A DNA stretch of 64,000 nt. Source: Myrica gale (taxonomy: Eukaryota; Streptophyta; Magnoliopsida; Fagales; Myricaceae). The stretch covers positions 24,124,568-24,188,567 of the forward strand of contig OZ005617.1 of assembly GCA_963930655.1 (NCBI GenBank). Direction: 5' to 3'. Position numbers and translations under genes: made by a program. Under the pieces are notes generated by a model. That model did no database searches, was not told the DNA's origin, and was given only the letters and a program-made list of their open reading frames with translations. This document shows, piece after piece, positions 22,237 to 34,473 of the stretch (position 1 is the first letter of the stretch; each line of letters starts with the position of its first letter).

Positions 22237-22301
22237 TTGTACGAACTTCTTATTTTGTTTATGCATGTTTGCTTAGAAAAAAAGAACTTTTAAGTCGGGC
22301 T

Positions 22302-22496
22302 GACTTTTGTTCCATTCATTTGGCCGTAAAAAAATTTGTTATCTTGGAAAATTCTATTTCTGGCGTTGTCGGGAGACTGCAATGATATTTCTCTGCTATG
22401 GGAAAAAGGGCTTTTTTATGCGTTTCGGTGCAAACTGGTTTGTAGCTTACTGAACGGTTCTCCATTGAACTGTAGTTCCCATACAAGGGATTCAAA
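22302..22496. other. Short spacer between LINE copies
   Basis: No gene seen. Confidence 0.4.
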
Positions 22497-23140
22497 TTTT
22501 TTTTTCTAAGCGAACTAAAACGCCCCCACCCATACAACTTTAAGGGGGCTTATAAAACCAGTCACAAGACAAGATAGCAGGCAGAATATCATCAATATCT
22601 ACATGACCCACACGATGGGTCTAAGCCGCCCATTTAGCAATTTTGTGACGATTCTGCTTCCTAGAAATCCAAGATAGCTTCCAAATCCAATTATGATGAA
22701 GAGCTAAGAAATCATGGCAAGCCCTACAATCTGCAACTAGATAGCCCTCCAAATCTTTGCCAGTATGAGTGATCGCTGCATAGGCATTTAGAGAATCACT
22801 CTCCACCTTTACTGGCTGCCACGAGCTTTCATCTGCCATTATGCATGTCATACGTGCAACTTTGATTTCACCCCATACTAGCTGATTAATCAATACAGAA
22901 GCAGTCCTTACTTGGAGGATCGCACCGTCATGGTTTCTACAAAAAGCAGCAATGCCCGAAAAGTTGTTTCTACAAGCCACATCAAAGTTAATTTTAACAG
23001 TTGGAGATGCAGGGGGAATCCATGTAACACGAAGCTCCTCATCTTTAACTTTCCAGGCATTGAAATATTCCTGAAATCGTCTCTGAATAACTAGCAGAAC
23101 ATCGAAAGGATTGGGAGTGACATAAGGGTGTCCAGTGAAC
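22497..23140 (-). mobile_element. 5'-truncated LINE, RNase H region
   Basis: The T-run at 22497-22506 is the poly-A of a minus-strand LINE. The frame 22621-23163 encodes an RNase H-like domain (VKINFDVACRNNFSGIAAFC, VKVESDSLNAY, RKQNRHKIAKWAA). Possible target duplication GGATTCAA at about 22488 and 23156, not certain. Confidence 0.8.
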
Positions 23141-23249
23141 ATCCAAAGGATCAAAGGATTCAATTATTATCTTTTTTTCTCTGTATGTGACATAAGGATG
23201 TCCAGTGAATCTGCTTATTGCCTGGATGGCAAGATGGATCCTTCTCCCT

Positions 23250-24330
23250 TTTTGTTTTGTTTTTTTTTGGTGAAAAACCTAAAAACTCCAAAGTCAGAGT
23301 TATCACAAGTTCGGATATGCTCGGAGATAACGGAAATAGGAACAAAACCAACTACACCAAAGCAAGTCGCCCACTTAGCTAACAAGTGCGTGAGCACATT
23401 ACACTTCCTCGAGACCCAAGCCACCTTCCACTCTATGAACTCCTCCAAGTACTGTCGAATATGCTCCACCATACTAGTGACAGCCCAACACTAAGATGGC
23501 TCCAAGGAGAGCACTTCCTTACACAACACAAGAGAATCACATTCGAACAACACCTTATTCCACGTTAGCCTTTTAGCTAACGACGTCGCCTCAGCGAAAG
23601 CCTCCCCAACAAGCGGATCCATAGCAGCTAGTCGTTCCATGAATACCATACAGAGAGAACTGCAAGAATCTTTTACCGAGATTGCTATGTATGACCCGTT
23701 CTGACGGATCGCAACATTCGTGTTAATCTTCAACCAACCAGCAGAAGGGGGTTGCCACTTCTTACCTACACTCCTCTCCACCCCTAGCCAAGCACTCGAA
23801 TGATCCTCATATCTCGTCTGAATCCCAGTGATGAGGTCCTCTACAACAACAAAACCTGTTGATGAACCAACAAATTCCTAGCCTGCCAAATATTGTCCAT
23901 CACCAAAGCAACATTAAGAGTAAATGCCTTCACGCACTACTGATCCAGATTCAGCATACTCTCTGCATTCAAGATAGCATTGATCAACTCTGTCGGGGTA
24001 GATAATGGTACACAATCCATCTGGATCACCCACTGCAACTCCCTCCGCACCTTGGCCGCCACATTACACTTGACCAATAAGTGAATCGTGTCTTCTGGAG
24101 CATTTTTGCAAAAAATGGCATTAAAACTGCTCTTCATCCTCACGCTGCAAAATCCTCCCCAAAGCACTCCTAGTCTCGAGAGCTCCTACCGCCACTTTCC
24201 AGAGCATCATCTTGAGACGATCTTGAATTTTCGTTTTTCACAAAGTGCCCCAAGTTTTTTTATCCAGAAGCATCACCGACGGCGCCCTTATTTGTGAATT
24301 AGCCATGTGGATTTTTAAGGCCATTTTTTA
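23250..24330 (-). mobile_element. Second minus-strand LINE fragment
   Basis: Begins with a T-run at about 23256. Minus frames give an RNase H-like domain (WLKINTNVAIRQNGSYIAIS, LFECDSLVLC, RKCNVLTHLLAKWA) and, further 5', a zf-RVT zinc pattern (FCKNAPEDTIHLLVKC) at 23937-24167, with stops between. The sequence GTGACATAAGG(G/A)TGTCCAG at about 23117 and 23187 forms a direct repeat between this copy and the previous one. Confidence 0.8.
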
Positions 24331-24952
24331 TGTCATGCCCTAACCTTTAACATTATTATTACTATTTGTGTTTTTGGTAAATTGGAAGAGAAGAGAAGTG
24401 CATTGGACTAGATCTACGTTCTCTAACAATTTGTGTAATTTAGCCCTGCATTCGAAGAACACTATGCTCGCTTAAGGCTTTCCAATGTTAACCTTTCAAA
24501 TGCTACAAGAAGTTATGCTGGCTAAAATAAACAGGTGTAGTGCCCTTATTCTGACTGTAATATAAATTAATTTCATAAAAGATTGTTAGCATAGTGAATA
24601 TCTCTACCATTCCTTGAGATTTCTTTCTTTTCGATCGAAACCATGTTGCAATGCGTATACCCTTTGCAGTCAAGAGGAACATTACCAGTCACCGCACCTG
24701 TACATGGTAAAAATTAGGCAACAAGGTGTCCGAGGGAAGATAAGAGAGGCACCGAAAGTGGGTAAAGGCGGCTTGTGTGGGGAGTACAAAGCCACGCTTC
24801 CACTTTTTATTCCAAACGGTCAATTATTATATCATAGGACATGCGACTCTGAAACAATTCACTGTGTCATCCCCTCTTCTCGTTGCCTGCTCCCAGTGCT
24901 ATCGATTACATCTTTGAAATCAACTGAAAGAAGAGAAAAAGAACTATAGAAA
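24331..24952 (+). other. Upstream region and leader of rubredoxin gene
   Basis: Presumed promoter and 5' leader. An open stretch at 24614-24949 ends four bases before the gene's ATG; it has no recognisable domain and I treat it as leader. Confidence 0.4.
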
Positions 24953-26224
24953 ATGGCCATGAAGCTGCAGGCACCCACAAGGCATCACGGCGTCTCGTCT
25001 ATACCGACAGCTTCTTCCTTGGCTACAATCGGCAATGCTGGTCTACGCCGACCGTTCGATCGCTTTGCTCTAAAGTCATCCTTCTTCTGTCCATCGCTTA
25101 ACCTCTTACTTTCTCCTCAACAACGGCCTCCCACTTCCGCTGCACCCAGATTCTCAATGCGGGTTGCCTCCAAGAAAGCCTATATTTGTCGAGATTGCGG
25201 GTACCCTTTTCTTTGGTTTCGACTTGGTCAGAATGTTAAGTGGCTTAATCATATTGCAATTTTTGTTTATTCAGGTATATTTACAACGAGAGAACTCCCT
25301 TTGAAAAATTACCTGATAAGTACTTCTGTCCTGGTAAACCCTCTTCATCCCTATTCGTTGCTCTAGTCAATATTTTCTACTTTGTGGTTACCATTCAACT
25401 CGATGGGGAGAAATGAGTCTTCAAGATGTGTCCATCTTCCGTTTTGTGACCGTGTCTGTCAGAACAACACCAATATCTAGATAATGCTTAAAGAGTCAAT
25501 GGTCCTTTCCCTTCTATAAATTGCTAATAATGTGCGACAATTTGTGTTCACATCTCTAGAATCGGCCATACCCTTGGTGATTATCTAATCAAACCATACT
25601 GCCTTCCGTCATGTTGATGACTAGCTCTATAAGGAGTTCTGGGTTATGTCCGGAAGATAGTGATTGACACTATCATTTGCTTTATTTGGCAAAGAGAAGT
25701 ACACGTCGTTTTGATACAGAGGCCGCAAGACAGGTTCGAGTGATCCCCAGTGTGCTTATTTGAACCGCGACCCTGAAGAAATAGACGAGTAACTGCTTGA
25801 AAATGGAAGAAACAGGAAGTAATGATAGGAGCAAATAGTCTTGAAACTGCTGTAATGGAAAGTGTTTTTGACAATGCGCTACATCACGATCACTACTGTA
25901 TTTTCTGCTTTGCAGTTTGTGGTGCTCCTAAACGGAGATTTAGGCCTTATGCACCTGCTGTGGCGAAAGATGCTAATGAAACAGATCTCCGTAAGACACG
26001 AAAATCACAAATTCAGAGAGACGAAGCATTTGGGTAAGCATAAACCTTTCTTGTTTTAGTATAAATGAAGTCCTCCCCCTTCCGTTCTTCTTTTCAATTC
26101 AACACTAGTACTTTCACTTACCATATGGTATCCAACATGTTATAGGAGGGCACTCCCTATCGCAGCTGTTGTGGGAGTTGCGGCACTAGCGGGATTATAC
26201 TTCTACCTGAATAACAGCTTTTAG
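24953..26224 (+). CDS. Rubredoxin-like protein, plastid-targeted and membrane-anchored
   Basis: A one-iron electron-transfer protein of the chloroplast rubredoxin family. Exons: 24953-25200, 25275-25333, 25916-26033, 26146-26224; all GT-AG, phases consistent, 167 residues. Residues 1-70 are Ser/Thr/Ala/Pro-rich without acidic residues, as expected of a transit peptide. The rubredoxin fold follows with iron ligands C79, C82, C101 and C104 (CRDCG and CPVCG) around GYIYNERTPFEKLPDKYF. A basic, Lys/Arg-rich linker comes next and a C-terminal hydrophobic segment (about 145-163, PIAAVVGVAALAGLYFYL) anchors it, probably in the thylakoid. There are two possible ATGs (24953 and 24959); the first is taken because it gives the longest transit peptide. 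No damage is seen. From memory it resembles Arabidopsis At5g51010; unverified. Confidence 0.92.
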
Positions 26225-27647
26225 CTGAATAAGTTTGGTACCAAATCCTATGAATTACATCTGGAAGTTCCTTCCTATTCGATTTTACATGTACCTTCGC
26301 GATGCAAATAGCAAAAGACGTAATTTCTTCAGTGTTTTGAGCGTGCAAACAAATAAATTAGGCCATTGAAGTTTTGTCCTCCATCCGATGGTAGAAGATG
26401 TTTAGAGGAGAAAGGAGGATATTCCCAAGTTATAAGTGAATATTATTAGTCTTTCCCCAGGACGAATGACACAATGGAATAGAACTTCAAACGTCTTAAA
26501 TTCATAATCGAACGTCCCCCTCACCAAGTTATGAGTGAATCTCCTTCAAATTCAACAACCCCACCACAGATGCAAACCGCTCTTATATATTGACGTTACT
26601 GATAGGAGGAGTTTGTACTTTCCAATGTATGTAACCGACCCACCATTCAGCCTCTAAATTGGTGAACATTCCAATAAACAAAAATGTAAAACGCTAGAGG
26701 TGGTAACTTGACAGGGAAACTTTATTCAATACTCTTTGAAGAATGATGGGAAATTTACCTATACCTGTATATAGCCAGCGATCGATTCAGTCTAGAAGAA
26801 CAAATGATCCCTCTATTCTTTCTTCTTCTTCTTTTCCAAGCTTCTTTCGTTTTTTTGTCAATGTATTACATCCATCGCAACGTCGAACATCTTTGGGAAG
26901 CGAACATGGACTAATAAAGCAAGCCGCTAAATTGTTCTCCAAGACCATTTATCTACTACCTGGCGCGCAAATTTGTTCTGATGCCTACATGTCCATTTGA
27001 TTGGACAATTTGCGAATTCCTTCAGCATGCTACCCGCGGAATCGATCTAGTATGCAATCCTCCAGTTTGGGAGCCCCTCCTTCAGCCAAGAACAGAGCTT
27101 GGTTGCGTCACCCTCTGTAATATTAGGACGCGGATGATAGTTCCTTGCAAGCCACTTTATGCGGGACTTCAGCTATTACTAGAACAATTTTCTTTTTTGC
27201 TCTCTGAGTAAAACAAATTTACTTATCAAGATCTACTTCTTACTAGGATCCGATTGCAACGTTTGACAACCGTTCTTCCTTTTGCTTTCTTTTTGTAGCA
27301 GAAAGTTTTGTTCCATTTACAAGTTAAGTCCTAAGAAAGAATAATAAGTCGTTTTCATGCATGCAGGACGAGTGTGAATAATCGCACTGGCATGAATGTT
27401 TTCTCAGGATAAAGCATAGGCGCCATGAGGCAAAACACGCAACACTTTCACAATAAGCAACTTTGGGTACGCTACATAGCCCCCCCGGGGGGGCGCGGGG
27501 GGAATAGTTTCGCTATAGCCAAGCCCTTATTTACATCTAAAGATGACTGGGCACTTGAAAACAAAATACCAACGAAAAGACGTACACAATTTTTATCTTT
27601 ACTTCTAGTAACATCATTCAAGAACTAGCTCGGAGGTGATTGCCGGG
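26225..27647. other. Intergenic region; possible organelle-derived stretch
   Basis: 3' flanks of the rubredoxin and SDHAF2 genes, which converge. Roughly 26740-27600 differs in texture: higher GC, short unrelated ORFs in all frames, and a run of C then G (CCCCCCCGGGGGGGCGCGGGG) at 27481-27501. This style reminds me of plant mitochondrial spacer DNA, but no mitochondrial gene is recognised, so a NUMT is only a guess. Confidence 0.25.
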
Positions 27648-30600
27648 CTACTGGTTCCCAGGTATAGGACTGCCCCGACCATTTTTTATATCGTCCCAGC
27701 CTCTTACCCATGGCTGTCCAGGTGTTGCTCTCGTCTCTGGAGCAGAATGACTGCTGAGGCTGTTCATAACCTTATCGTGCAGTGCAATGAACACCTAAAA
27801 TATTGGGTAAATGGAGAGTGAAAATGAACCAGAAAAATAAGAAAAGCAAGGGAAGAAACTAAATTGAACTTTCATATCTTTATCGTATCTTACAGGATTT
27901 ATGTTTACTGCTTCAGGGGACTGCTCTTGGCCAGTAAGCCACCTCCACAGATCCGGATTTTCCTGAAGCAACGAAACACCATAGTCAAGAAACTTCTCAA
28001 TGTATTACTTATAAAAAAAAACGAAACTTCTCAATGTATTGAAGAATCAGTCTCTCTTCCCCCACGGAGCAATTCTTTTCTGATAGCAACGTAGATTGAT
28101 CAAAAACATAATTATCACTCTCTTTTGCACATAAGAGAAAAAGAAAAAGTAAGGACTCGATAATGGTCCAAGTTGCATCGTCTCAGAAAATACATATTCA
28201 TCCGGCTTTGCTTATTTCAATATTGAAATACTCTAATGAGTAGAAAAATCAACAATATAGGGATTGAGAAATACTTCAGCTTCTGCTGAAACTTGGATAA
28301 CTCTCTTTATGTAAGAAGTCTATTATTTGATCTTTAGAAAACTGAGAATCTAAGAGAATTAAGTTGCTTCTAAACTGGCACTCCACCAATAAACTAGCAT
28401 AATCTCTCTCTTGGGAAGCATGTAACTTGACCTTAAGAGAATGAGACAAATCAGAAAGGATTCAACTCCTTTATGCTTAAAGCAAACCCAGATAAGACAG
28501 AAAATGGAGATCGCTTAATTCAGCAGGATGCGGAATACCGTGCACAAGAGGAAAAAAAAAGCCTAAAACACTTCCTTTACGAATAATGGAGACAACTTCA
28601 GGAAGGGTGCTGAACACCAAAGTCAGTGATCTGGAGATGGAAAGACCCATCAACCTGCCAGAGTGTCACTTTCCCCAGACCCATGATCTCAAAAGCAACT
28701 AAATCCCTTAAAAAAGAGCCAAATGCTTCAAATGCTTTCCTTACCATATTTTAGGGCCAATGTACTAAAACACATGCGGATTTGTTCAAGAATCAACATT
28801 CATCTGATTCTAGGTGGCTGTTAATTACGAAACTCTCTTTAAATTATTGTAGGCTGAACATTATCATTAGCTCGATTCATGTGTCTAATCAGATCCAGGT
28901 AGCCATCAAGATTCACAAAGCTTGCAGAAAGTCTTCCAAACTTTATCACGAACTAGATGCATGTAAATTGGAATGGACATAATTGCTAAACTGTATGGCT
29001 TATGAGAAACTCGATAAGAATTGATATGATAAACTAGAGCATCTCGTCAAATTCAATGCACCATAAATTTGGCCCCTATCTTGGCAATGGATATCCTATT
29101 AATTCACTGTAACACTAGGCTTCCTGAAACCTTGAATGTAATAGAAATTGAGTGTAGAAATGTAGCAGATGAATGAACTATGATGAAATTTTATAAACTG
29201 AAAGGGCCAAATTCGTGGTTTTGGCCAACCTCCATGAGAAAGAGACACAGAAATCCACTGGGCAAAAATTACACAATGGTCACGCCACTCATCCTTTCCG
29301 AAAGATAACAGAGCAGAATAACAAACTCTTAACATATTCTAACATTGACATTAGATCTAATTCCATAAGATCTTTGTAGAAATGGGGAACTGATATTGGT
29401 TGGGGTTCTTTTCCTTCTTTGATTGATTCTGTAGATCACATATGTTTAAGGTCACAATTCTTTAGCCTTGTGGACATTCCGATGTCGGGTGGCACTTTCA
29501 CTTGGTCGAATGGTAGAGCTTCCCAGTCTTGGTCTAGAATTGACCGCTTCCTTTTTAGTGTTGATTGGGAGCTTATTTCCTGAATTCTATCAAAGGAGAC
29601 TTCCACGGTTGTTCTCGGATCATTTTCCCATTTTATGTGAGATTGGCAAGCGCAGTGGGGGTAATAAACCGTTCCACTTTGAGAACATGTGGCTTAAGGC
29701 GGAAGGATTTCAGGATATGGTGGGGGAGTGGTGGAGGTCTTATGATTTTGCTGATTCCCCTAGTTTCAGGCTGAATGCTAATCTGAAGGCGTTGAAGGAA
29801 GATCTTATTAAGTGGAAACGGGAGGTTTTTGGCAATCTGAATTATAGGAAATCCTTGTTGTTGGGTGAGTTATCTTCGTTGGATGGGAGGGATGAGAGTG
29901 AGAATCTTGATGAGGAAGGCAAAAGAAAAAAATTGGAGGTGTCTTCTGAACTGAATATTTTGATTGTCATGGAGGAAACTAGCTGGAGGCAGAAGTCTCG
30001 TGTTTTGTGGCTTAAGGAGGGAGATAGGTGTACCCAGTTTTTTCATCGGATGACCAACTTTAATCGTAGAATTAACTCGATTGACAGCTTGGAGGTGGAT
30101 GGGGAGTTATTGGAGAATCATGAGAGTATTTTTGAGGAGATTGTCAGCTATTATAATTTCTTGTTTAATGAACCCTTCTCTTGGAGACCTTTTGTGGACA
30201 ATTTGGTTTTCGATTCCATTTTTGGGGTTGAGATGGATTGGCTAGAAAGGCCCTTTGATGAGGAGGAAGTGGTGGGGGTGGTGATGAGTCTTAATGGGGA
30301 CAAGGAGCCGGGCCCGGATGGTTTTACCCTTGCTTTCTTCCAATCTTGTTGGGAGGTGATCAAGGGTGATGTCCTCTCTATGTTTAATGAGTTTACGCAG
30401 CATGGGAAGTTTGTCAGACGCCTCAATGCAACCTTCATTGTGTTGATTCCAAAGAAAGTGGGTGCGGTTGAATTGAAAAATTTTGGCCCAATTAGCCTTA
30501 TGGGTGGGGTTTACAAAATTTTGGCTAAGGTGTTGGCAAATAGGCTGAAGGTGGTCTTGGGTGGTATCATCTCACCATCTTAGAACGCATTTGTGAAAGG

Positions 30601-33600
30601 TAGACAAATTTTGGATAGTATTTTGATTGCTATTGAGTGCATTGACTCTAGGATGCGCTTCAACATCCCGGGCATGTTATGCAAATTGGATGTTCACAAG
30701 GCGTATGACCACATGAATTGGAGATTCCTGTTATACCTCTTAAGGAGGTGCGGCTTTGGAGCTAGGTGGTGCAACTGGATCGAGTTCTGCATCTCCACAG
30801 TAAAATATTCGGTGGTTGTGAATGGATCTCCCGAAGGTTTTTTTGGTGGGTCTCATGGGTTGCGTCAAGGTGATCCCCTTTCACCTTTGTTATTTGTTAT
30901 TGTAATGGAAGCATTTAGTAGGATGATGAAGGTGTTGATTGGCAATGGTTCCATTGAAGGGTTCGATGTTGGAGTTGGTGGAAGAGGTGGGGTGAGCATA
31001 TCCCATTTATTATTTGCGGATGACACTCTCATTCTATGTGGGGCTGATAAGGGTCAATTTGGCAATCTTCGTTGTCTTCTCTTTTGAGGCGGTGTCAGGT
31101 TTGAAGATTAATCTCTCCAAGTCCGAAGCCATCACTATTGGTAACGTTGCAAATGTGCAAGCTTTGGCTTCTATTTTGAGTTGTCTGGTTGCTTCTTTGC
31201 CTATCACTTACTTGAGCCTCCCCTTGGGAACTACCTTCAAATGTTCTCGCATTTGGAGTGATATTATCGAGAGGACGGAAAGGAGGTTGATGAGGTGGAA
31301 ACAGTGTTATCTATCCAAGGGTGGTAGAATCACGTTGATCAAGTCCACTCTGTCTTGTCTCCCCACTTATTTTTTGTCACTATTTCTTATTCCTGTTGCG
31401 GTGGCTAATAGGTTAGAGAAGATTCAGAGGGATTTTTTATGGGGAAGTGATGATAGTGTGCAGAAGTTTCATTTTGTGAAGGAAGTGGAAGAAAGTGTAT
31501 TCTCCTAATAGTTGCGGTGGGTTGGGTTTGAGAAGGCTTGCTTTGTTTAATAGGGCCCTTCTTGGGAAATGGCTTTGGCAGTTTGGGGTTGAGCAAGATA
31601 GCTTGTGGAGAATTGTTATCATGGAGAAATACAGTTGTGACTTGGGTGGGTGGAACACTCTTGCATGCAATGGATCCTATGGTGTTAGTCTTTGGAAGAA
31701 TATTAGCAAAGGCTGGGATTCCTTTGCTGAGAACATCCATTTTGAGGTGGGAAATAGCATGAGAGTCCGTTTCTGGAAGGATCGTTGGTGCAGCAAGAGA
31801 TCCTTAGAGGATATGTTTCCTTTTTTGTTTTCTCTTGCATGCAATAAGTATGCTATGGTTGCGGACTGCATGGAGAGGGGTTAGGAAGGCCAATGATCGG
31901 GAGTTGGAGGAGTTTTCGGGGCTCTTCTCTTTACTCTACTATAAGCTTTTAAGGAGTCATGCTGTTGACAAGATGAGATGGGTGAGGTCCAAGAATGGTG
32001 TTTTCTCGGTGAAATCTTGGTATTCGTGTCTTGTTGGGGATTTCAATGAGAGTTTCCCTTGGAAACAGATTTGGAGGTCTTTAGCCCCGCCTAGGGCGTC
32101 CTTTGTTTGGGAAGCCACCCATGGAAGAATCCTTACTACTAACAACTTGAGAAGGGGAGTGAATGTGCTAGATTGGTGCTATCTTTGCAAATGTGACGGG
32201 GAGTCTGTTGAACACATATTGCTGCATTGTTTGGTGGCTAGTGAGTTGTGATCCATATTGCTCTCTATTATGGACTATGATTGGATGATTACTAGGAGGG
32301 TAGCAGAAATTTTGTTTTGTTGGAAAAGGGATTTTAAAGATCCTCAGACATTAGTTATTTGGAGAGTGATCCCTACTTGTATGTGGTGGAATATATGGAG
32401 AGAGAGAAATGAGAAATGTTTTAAGGGTGTGGCTGTGTCCATGGAGGGTCTGAGGGGCAATTTTTTGCAGTCTTTGTTCTTGTGGGTGAATGCTATGTTG
32501 GGTTCTCCCTTTTCGAAGTTTTTAGATTTCATTAGTTTTCTAGTTTGTTTGGTCTAGAGGCCTCAACATAGCCATTTGTATTGTTTCTCTTATTCCTTTT
32601 TCTTTTAATAAAATTGTCTTCTTATCAAAAAAAAAAAACCTTCCAGATACGCGACCCATATGTTAAGGGGTCGAATCACTACATTAACATACCAGCCCAT
32701 GACTTAAATAGCCCACTAACTATTCGGTAAAACTAGTCCATAACAGCTATCACTTATCTTCATTAACCCAATGTTGTCAGCCCAGTATCTTGGCCCACTA
32801 TCCAGAACTTACTCGACTCTTCTCAACTCAACTCTTCTCCTTGTATCACGACATTTGACTTCCAGTTTACCCCATATGTCTTCTTCTCTCATTCGACCTA
32901 TGATAGGTTGCGTCAGACTCACGTTACTAAGAATAAGTTGGAGGTTAAAGTGGATGCTAGCAACAAGGAGATGACTTGATCTATTTCCTTGATTTTAGCT
33001 TACTTGTTCAGTAGGTGGAGTCCAATAACAATCAGTAGCAGTTGTTAAACGTGTTGCTGTTTATTTGAATTGTTGAAAGCTTTTAGGAGAGACTGGTGTC
33101 GAGTTTTTAGGACAATTTGTTGCTATTGTAATTTAAATTGGAATGTACGCTGACGTTGAGGTCAGCAAATAAAAGTTATATGATTTTGTGATACATTCTC
33201 ACCCGAAGAGAAGTCTACCTATATTTTCTGCAATTGAAGTAACGCTCTTTACTGGGATCTTATCAACCTACACCAAACCCTAGATGCTCGTTCTTCTGCC
33301 CCATAGTGTGACATTCACAGAGTACACTAGTTCACCAAGACGCAGGAAATTGGTGCAAGAATGAGCCTCTTTTCATATAATTGTATTAAGGTGTCAAATC
33401 TTGTTCCACAATGCCTAGGCCAAGTTTTTAAGGTCATCAATTATTAAAATTGTTAAGACACTAAAGCAATGTGGCCTATTGTTTCCAAAGGCTTATAAAT
33501 AAAGCATTATGTAATCTCATCAAATATAAGTGAGAAAATCAATAAGCCCAATTGGGCATTCCCATAGTGGATGTCTCACTTATCAGTATAAATAATTTTT

Positions 33601-34473
33601 CTTTAGTTAAATTCTTATTTCTAAGATCAATTGGTGGTGAAGCACTGTAGGATCAGAGAGAAGCAAAATTTATCATCCATATCCATGCACACGACAGATA
33701 AAAAGGAGAGAGAGAAAAAGAGACCGCCAATGTGATAATATTGTTACTATGGTTGGAGAATAGGGTAAAAACCGCAACATTCTCCCATACAAGCATACCA
33801 TCACATATTCAATGAACATTAGAATTATTTAGAAGCCACAACCGCTTTTCTAAATTGAAGGATACTCGAAGCCATCTTATGAGCATTTAGAAAGACAACT
33901 TCTCGAACTTCTTCTAATTCGAGCGTACATACAAAAATAATTTTGGGGGCGCAGTCATACAATAATGATTACAACCATGTTAGTAAGACCAGAAAACAAA
34001 AAGAAAAATCACGACTATGGAATCAGAAAAGTTATCTCCTCTGGGAGCTGAAGAAGATAATTCCTCTCAAAAAGTGATGTAAGTATGCTGGCTTATGGTC
34101 AAAGCTAAAACATGAAAATAGGAGAGCGGGGAATATCGAATACCTGGTCAAGGACGTGAACGAGAGCTTTAATACCATTCTCATCCATGGCATGAATATG
34201 CTCCTCTACCCATTTTCCAAGGACCAAATCCAGCTCCAGAAAACCTCGTTGTTTGCTCCTATATAACAGTCTGTTAAATAAGCGTCTCTTGCTCTCTTCG
34301 TTGGAGAGATCGATGCCTAGTGACCTAGTATCGTCTTTATTAATTGATGGAAAACCCGAGATCAAAAGACAACGAGGCGTCAAAAGGGCCTGAGAAGGAG
34401 TCGCTGCGACGGAGCTCCAATTGGAATTGAGAATTTGGTGCAAACTAATCAGAGTTCTTCTCAAACTGCCCAT
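27648..34473 (-). CDS. SDHAF2: Succinate dehydrogenase assembly factor 2, mitochondrial
   Basis: SDHAF2 (SDH5/SdhE family) promotes covalent FAD attachment to the flavoprotein subunit of mitochondrial complex II. Exons on the minus strand: 34144-34473, 27894-27962, 27648-27794; all GT-AG, in phase, 181 residues. The ATG at 34473 starts an Arg/Ser-rich presequence ([17 protein letters not shown]). The SDH5 domain follows: [37 protein letters not shown], then exon 2 [20 protein letters not shown] and exon 3 with [19 protein letters not shown]. The RGxLE-type motif seen across the family is RGFLEL here, and the WLTGQE motif is intact. Intron 1 is 6,181 bp and carries a long plus-strand LINE plus LTR debris, yet exons and splice sites are clean. 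An ATG further upstream would lengthen the frame to 34635, but the start at 34473 fits the family. From memory it corresponds to Arabidopsis At5g51040. Confidence 0.93.
28091..29365. other. SDHAF2 intron 1, unrecognised part
   Basis: Intronic. A duplicated ACGAAACTTCTCAATGTATT-type segment lies at 27987-28042. The minus strand at about 28310-28650 has protein-like stretches (for example [20 protein letters not shown]) broken by stops, perhaps an old gene or transposon fragment. No identity assigned. Confidence 0.3.
29366..32637 (+). mobile_element. Long, fairly young LINE in SDHAF2 intron 1
   Basis: Antisense to its host gene. It contains the end of the endonuclease domain ([20 protein letters not shown], then [12 protein letters not shown]), the RT domain with [44 protein letters not shown] and the catalytic FADD at about 31013-31024, and the zf-RVT region (32050-32250, [18 protein letters not shown]). 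The 3' end is TTTTAATAAAATTGTCTTCT followed by an A-run at 32626-32637. It is disabled by a TAG at about 30581 (likely CAG before) and frameshifts near 29575, 31075, 31500 and 31880. Its 5' end is truncated or undefined and I saw no clear target duplication. It has no RNase H domain after zf-RVT, unlike most other LINEs in the window. Confidence 0.9.
32638..33660 (+). mobile_element. LTR-type debris in SDHAF2 intron 1
   Basis: Non-coding. 32980-33200 resembles an LTR end (GTTGTTAAACGTGTTGCTGT, GCAAATAAAAGTTATATG). 33480-33600 resembles the 10-12 kb LTR units: GGCTTATAAATAAAGC, CCCATAGTGGATGT and CTCACTT in the same order. Boundaries not defined. Confidence 0.4.

Larger units (their letters stand above)
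20085..22301 (+). mobile_element. LINE insertion built of alternating orientations
   Basis: Bounded by a perfect 18-bp direct repeat GAACTTTTAAGTCGGGCT at 20085-20102 and 22284-22301, the second right after an A-run. Inside: ORF1 on the minus strand (about 20103-20160, reading DLSKPLVAGFPIPRPGL), the reversed target copy (20160-20203), ORF1 zinc knuckle on the plus strand (20204-20440), ORF1 linker-like sequence on the minus strand (about 20440-21090), then the ORF2 C-terminal part on the plus strand (about 21090-22236). One event with several strand switches would explain it; later rearrangement is possible. Confidence 0.75.

Noticed and set aside
24614-24949. 111-codon plus-strand ORF just before the rubredoxin ATG
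   Set aside because: Out of frame with the gene, no domain, position of the leader.
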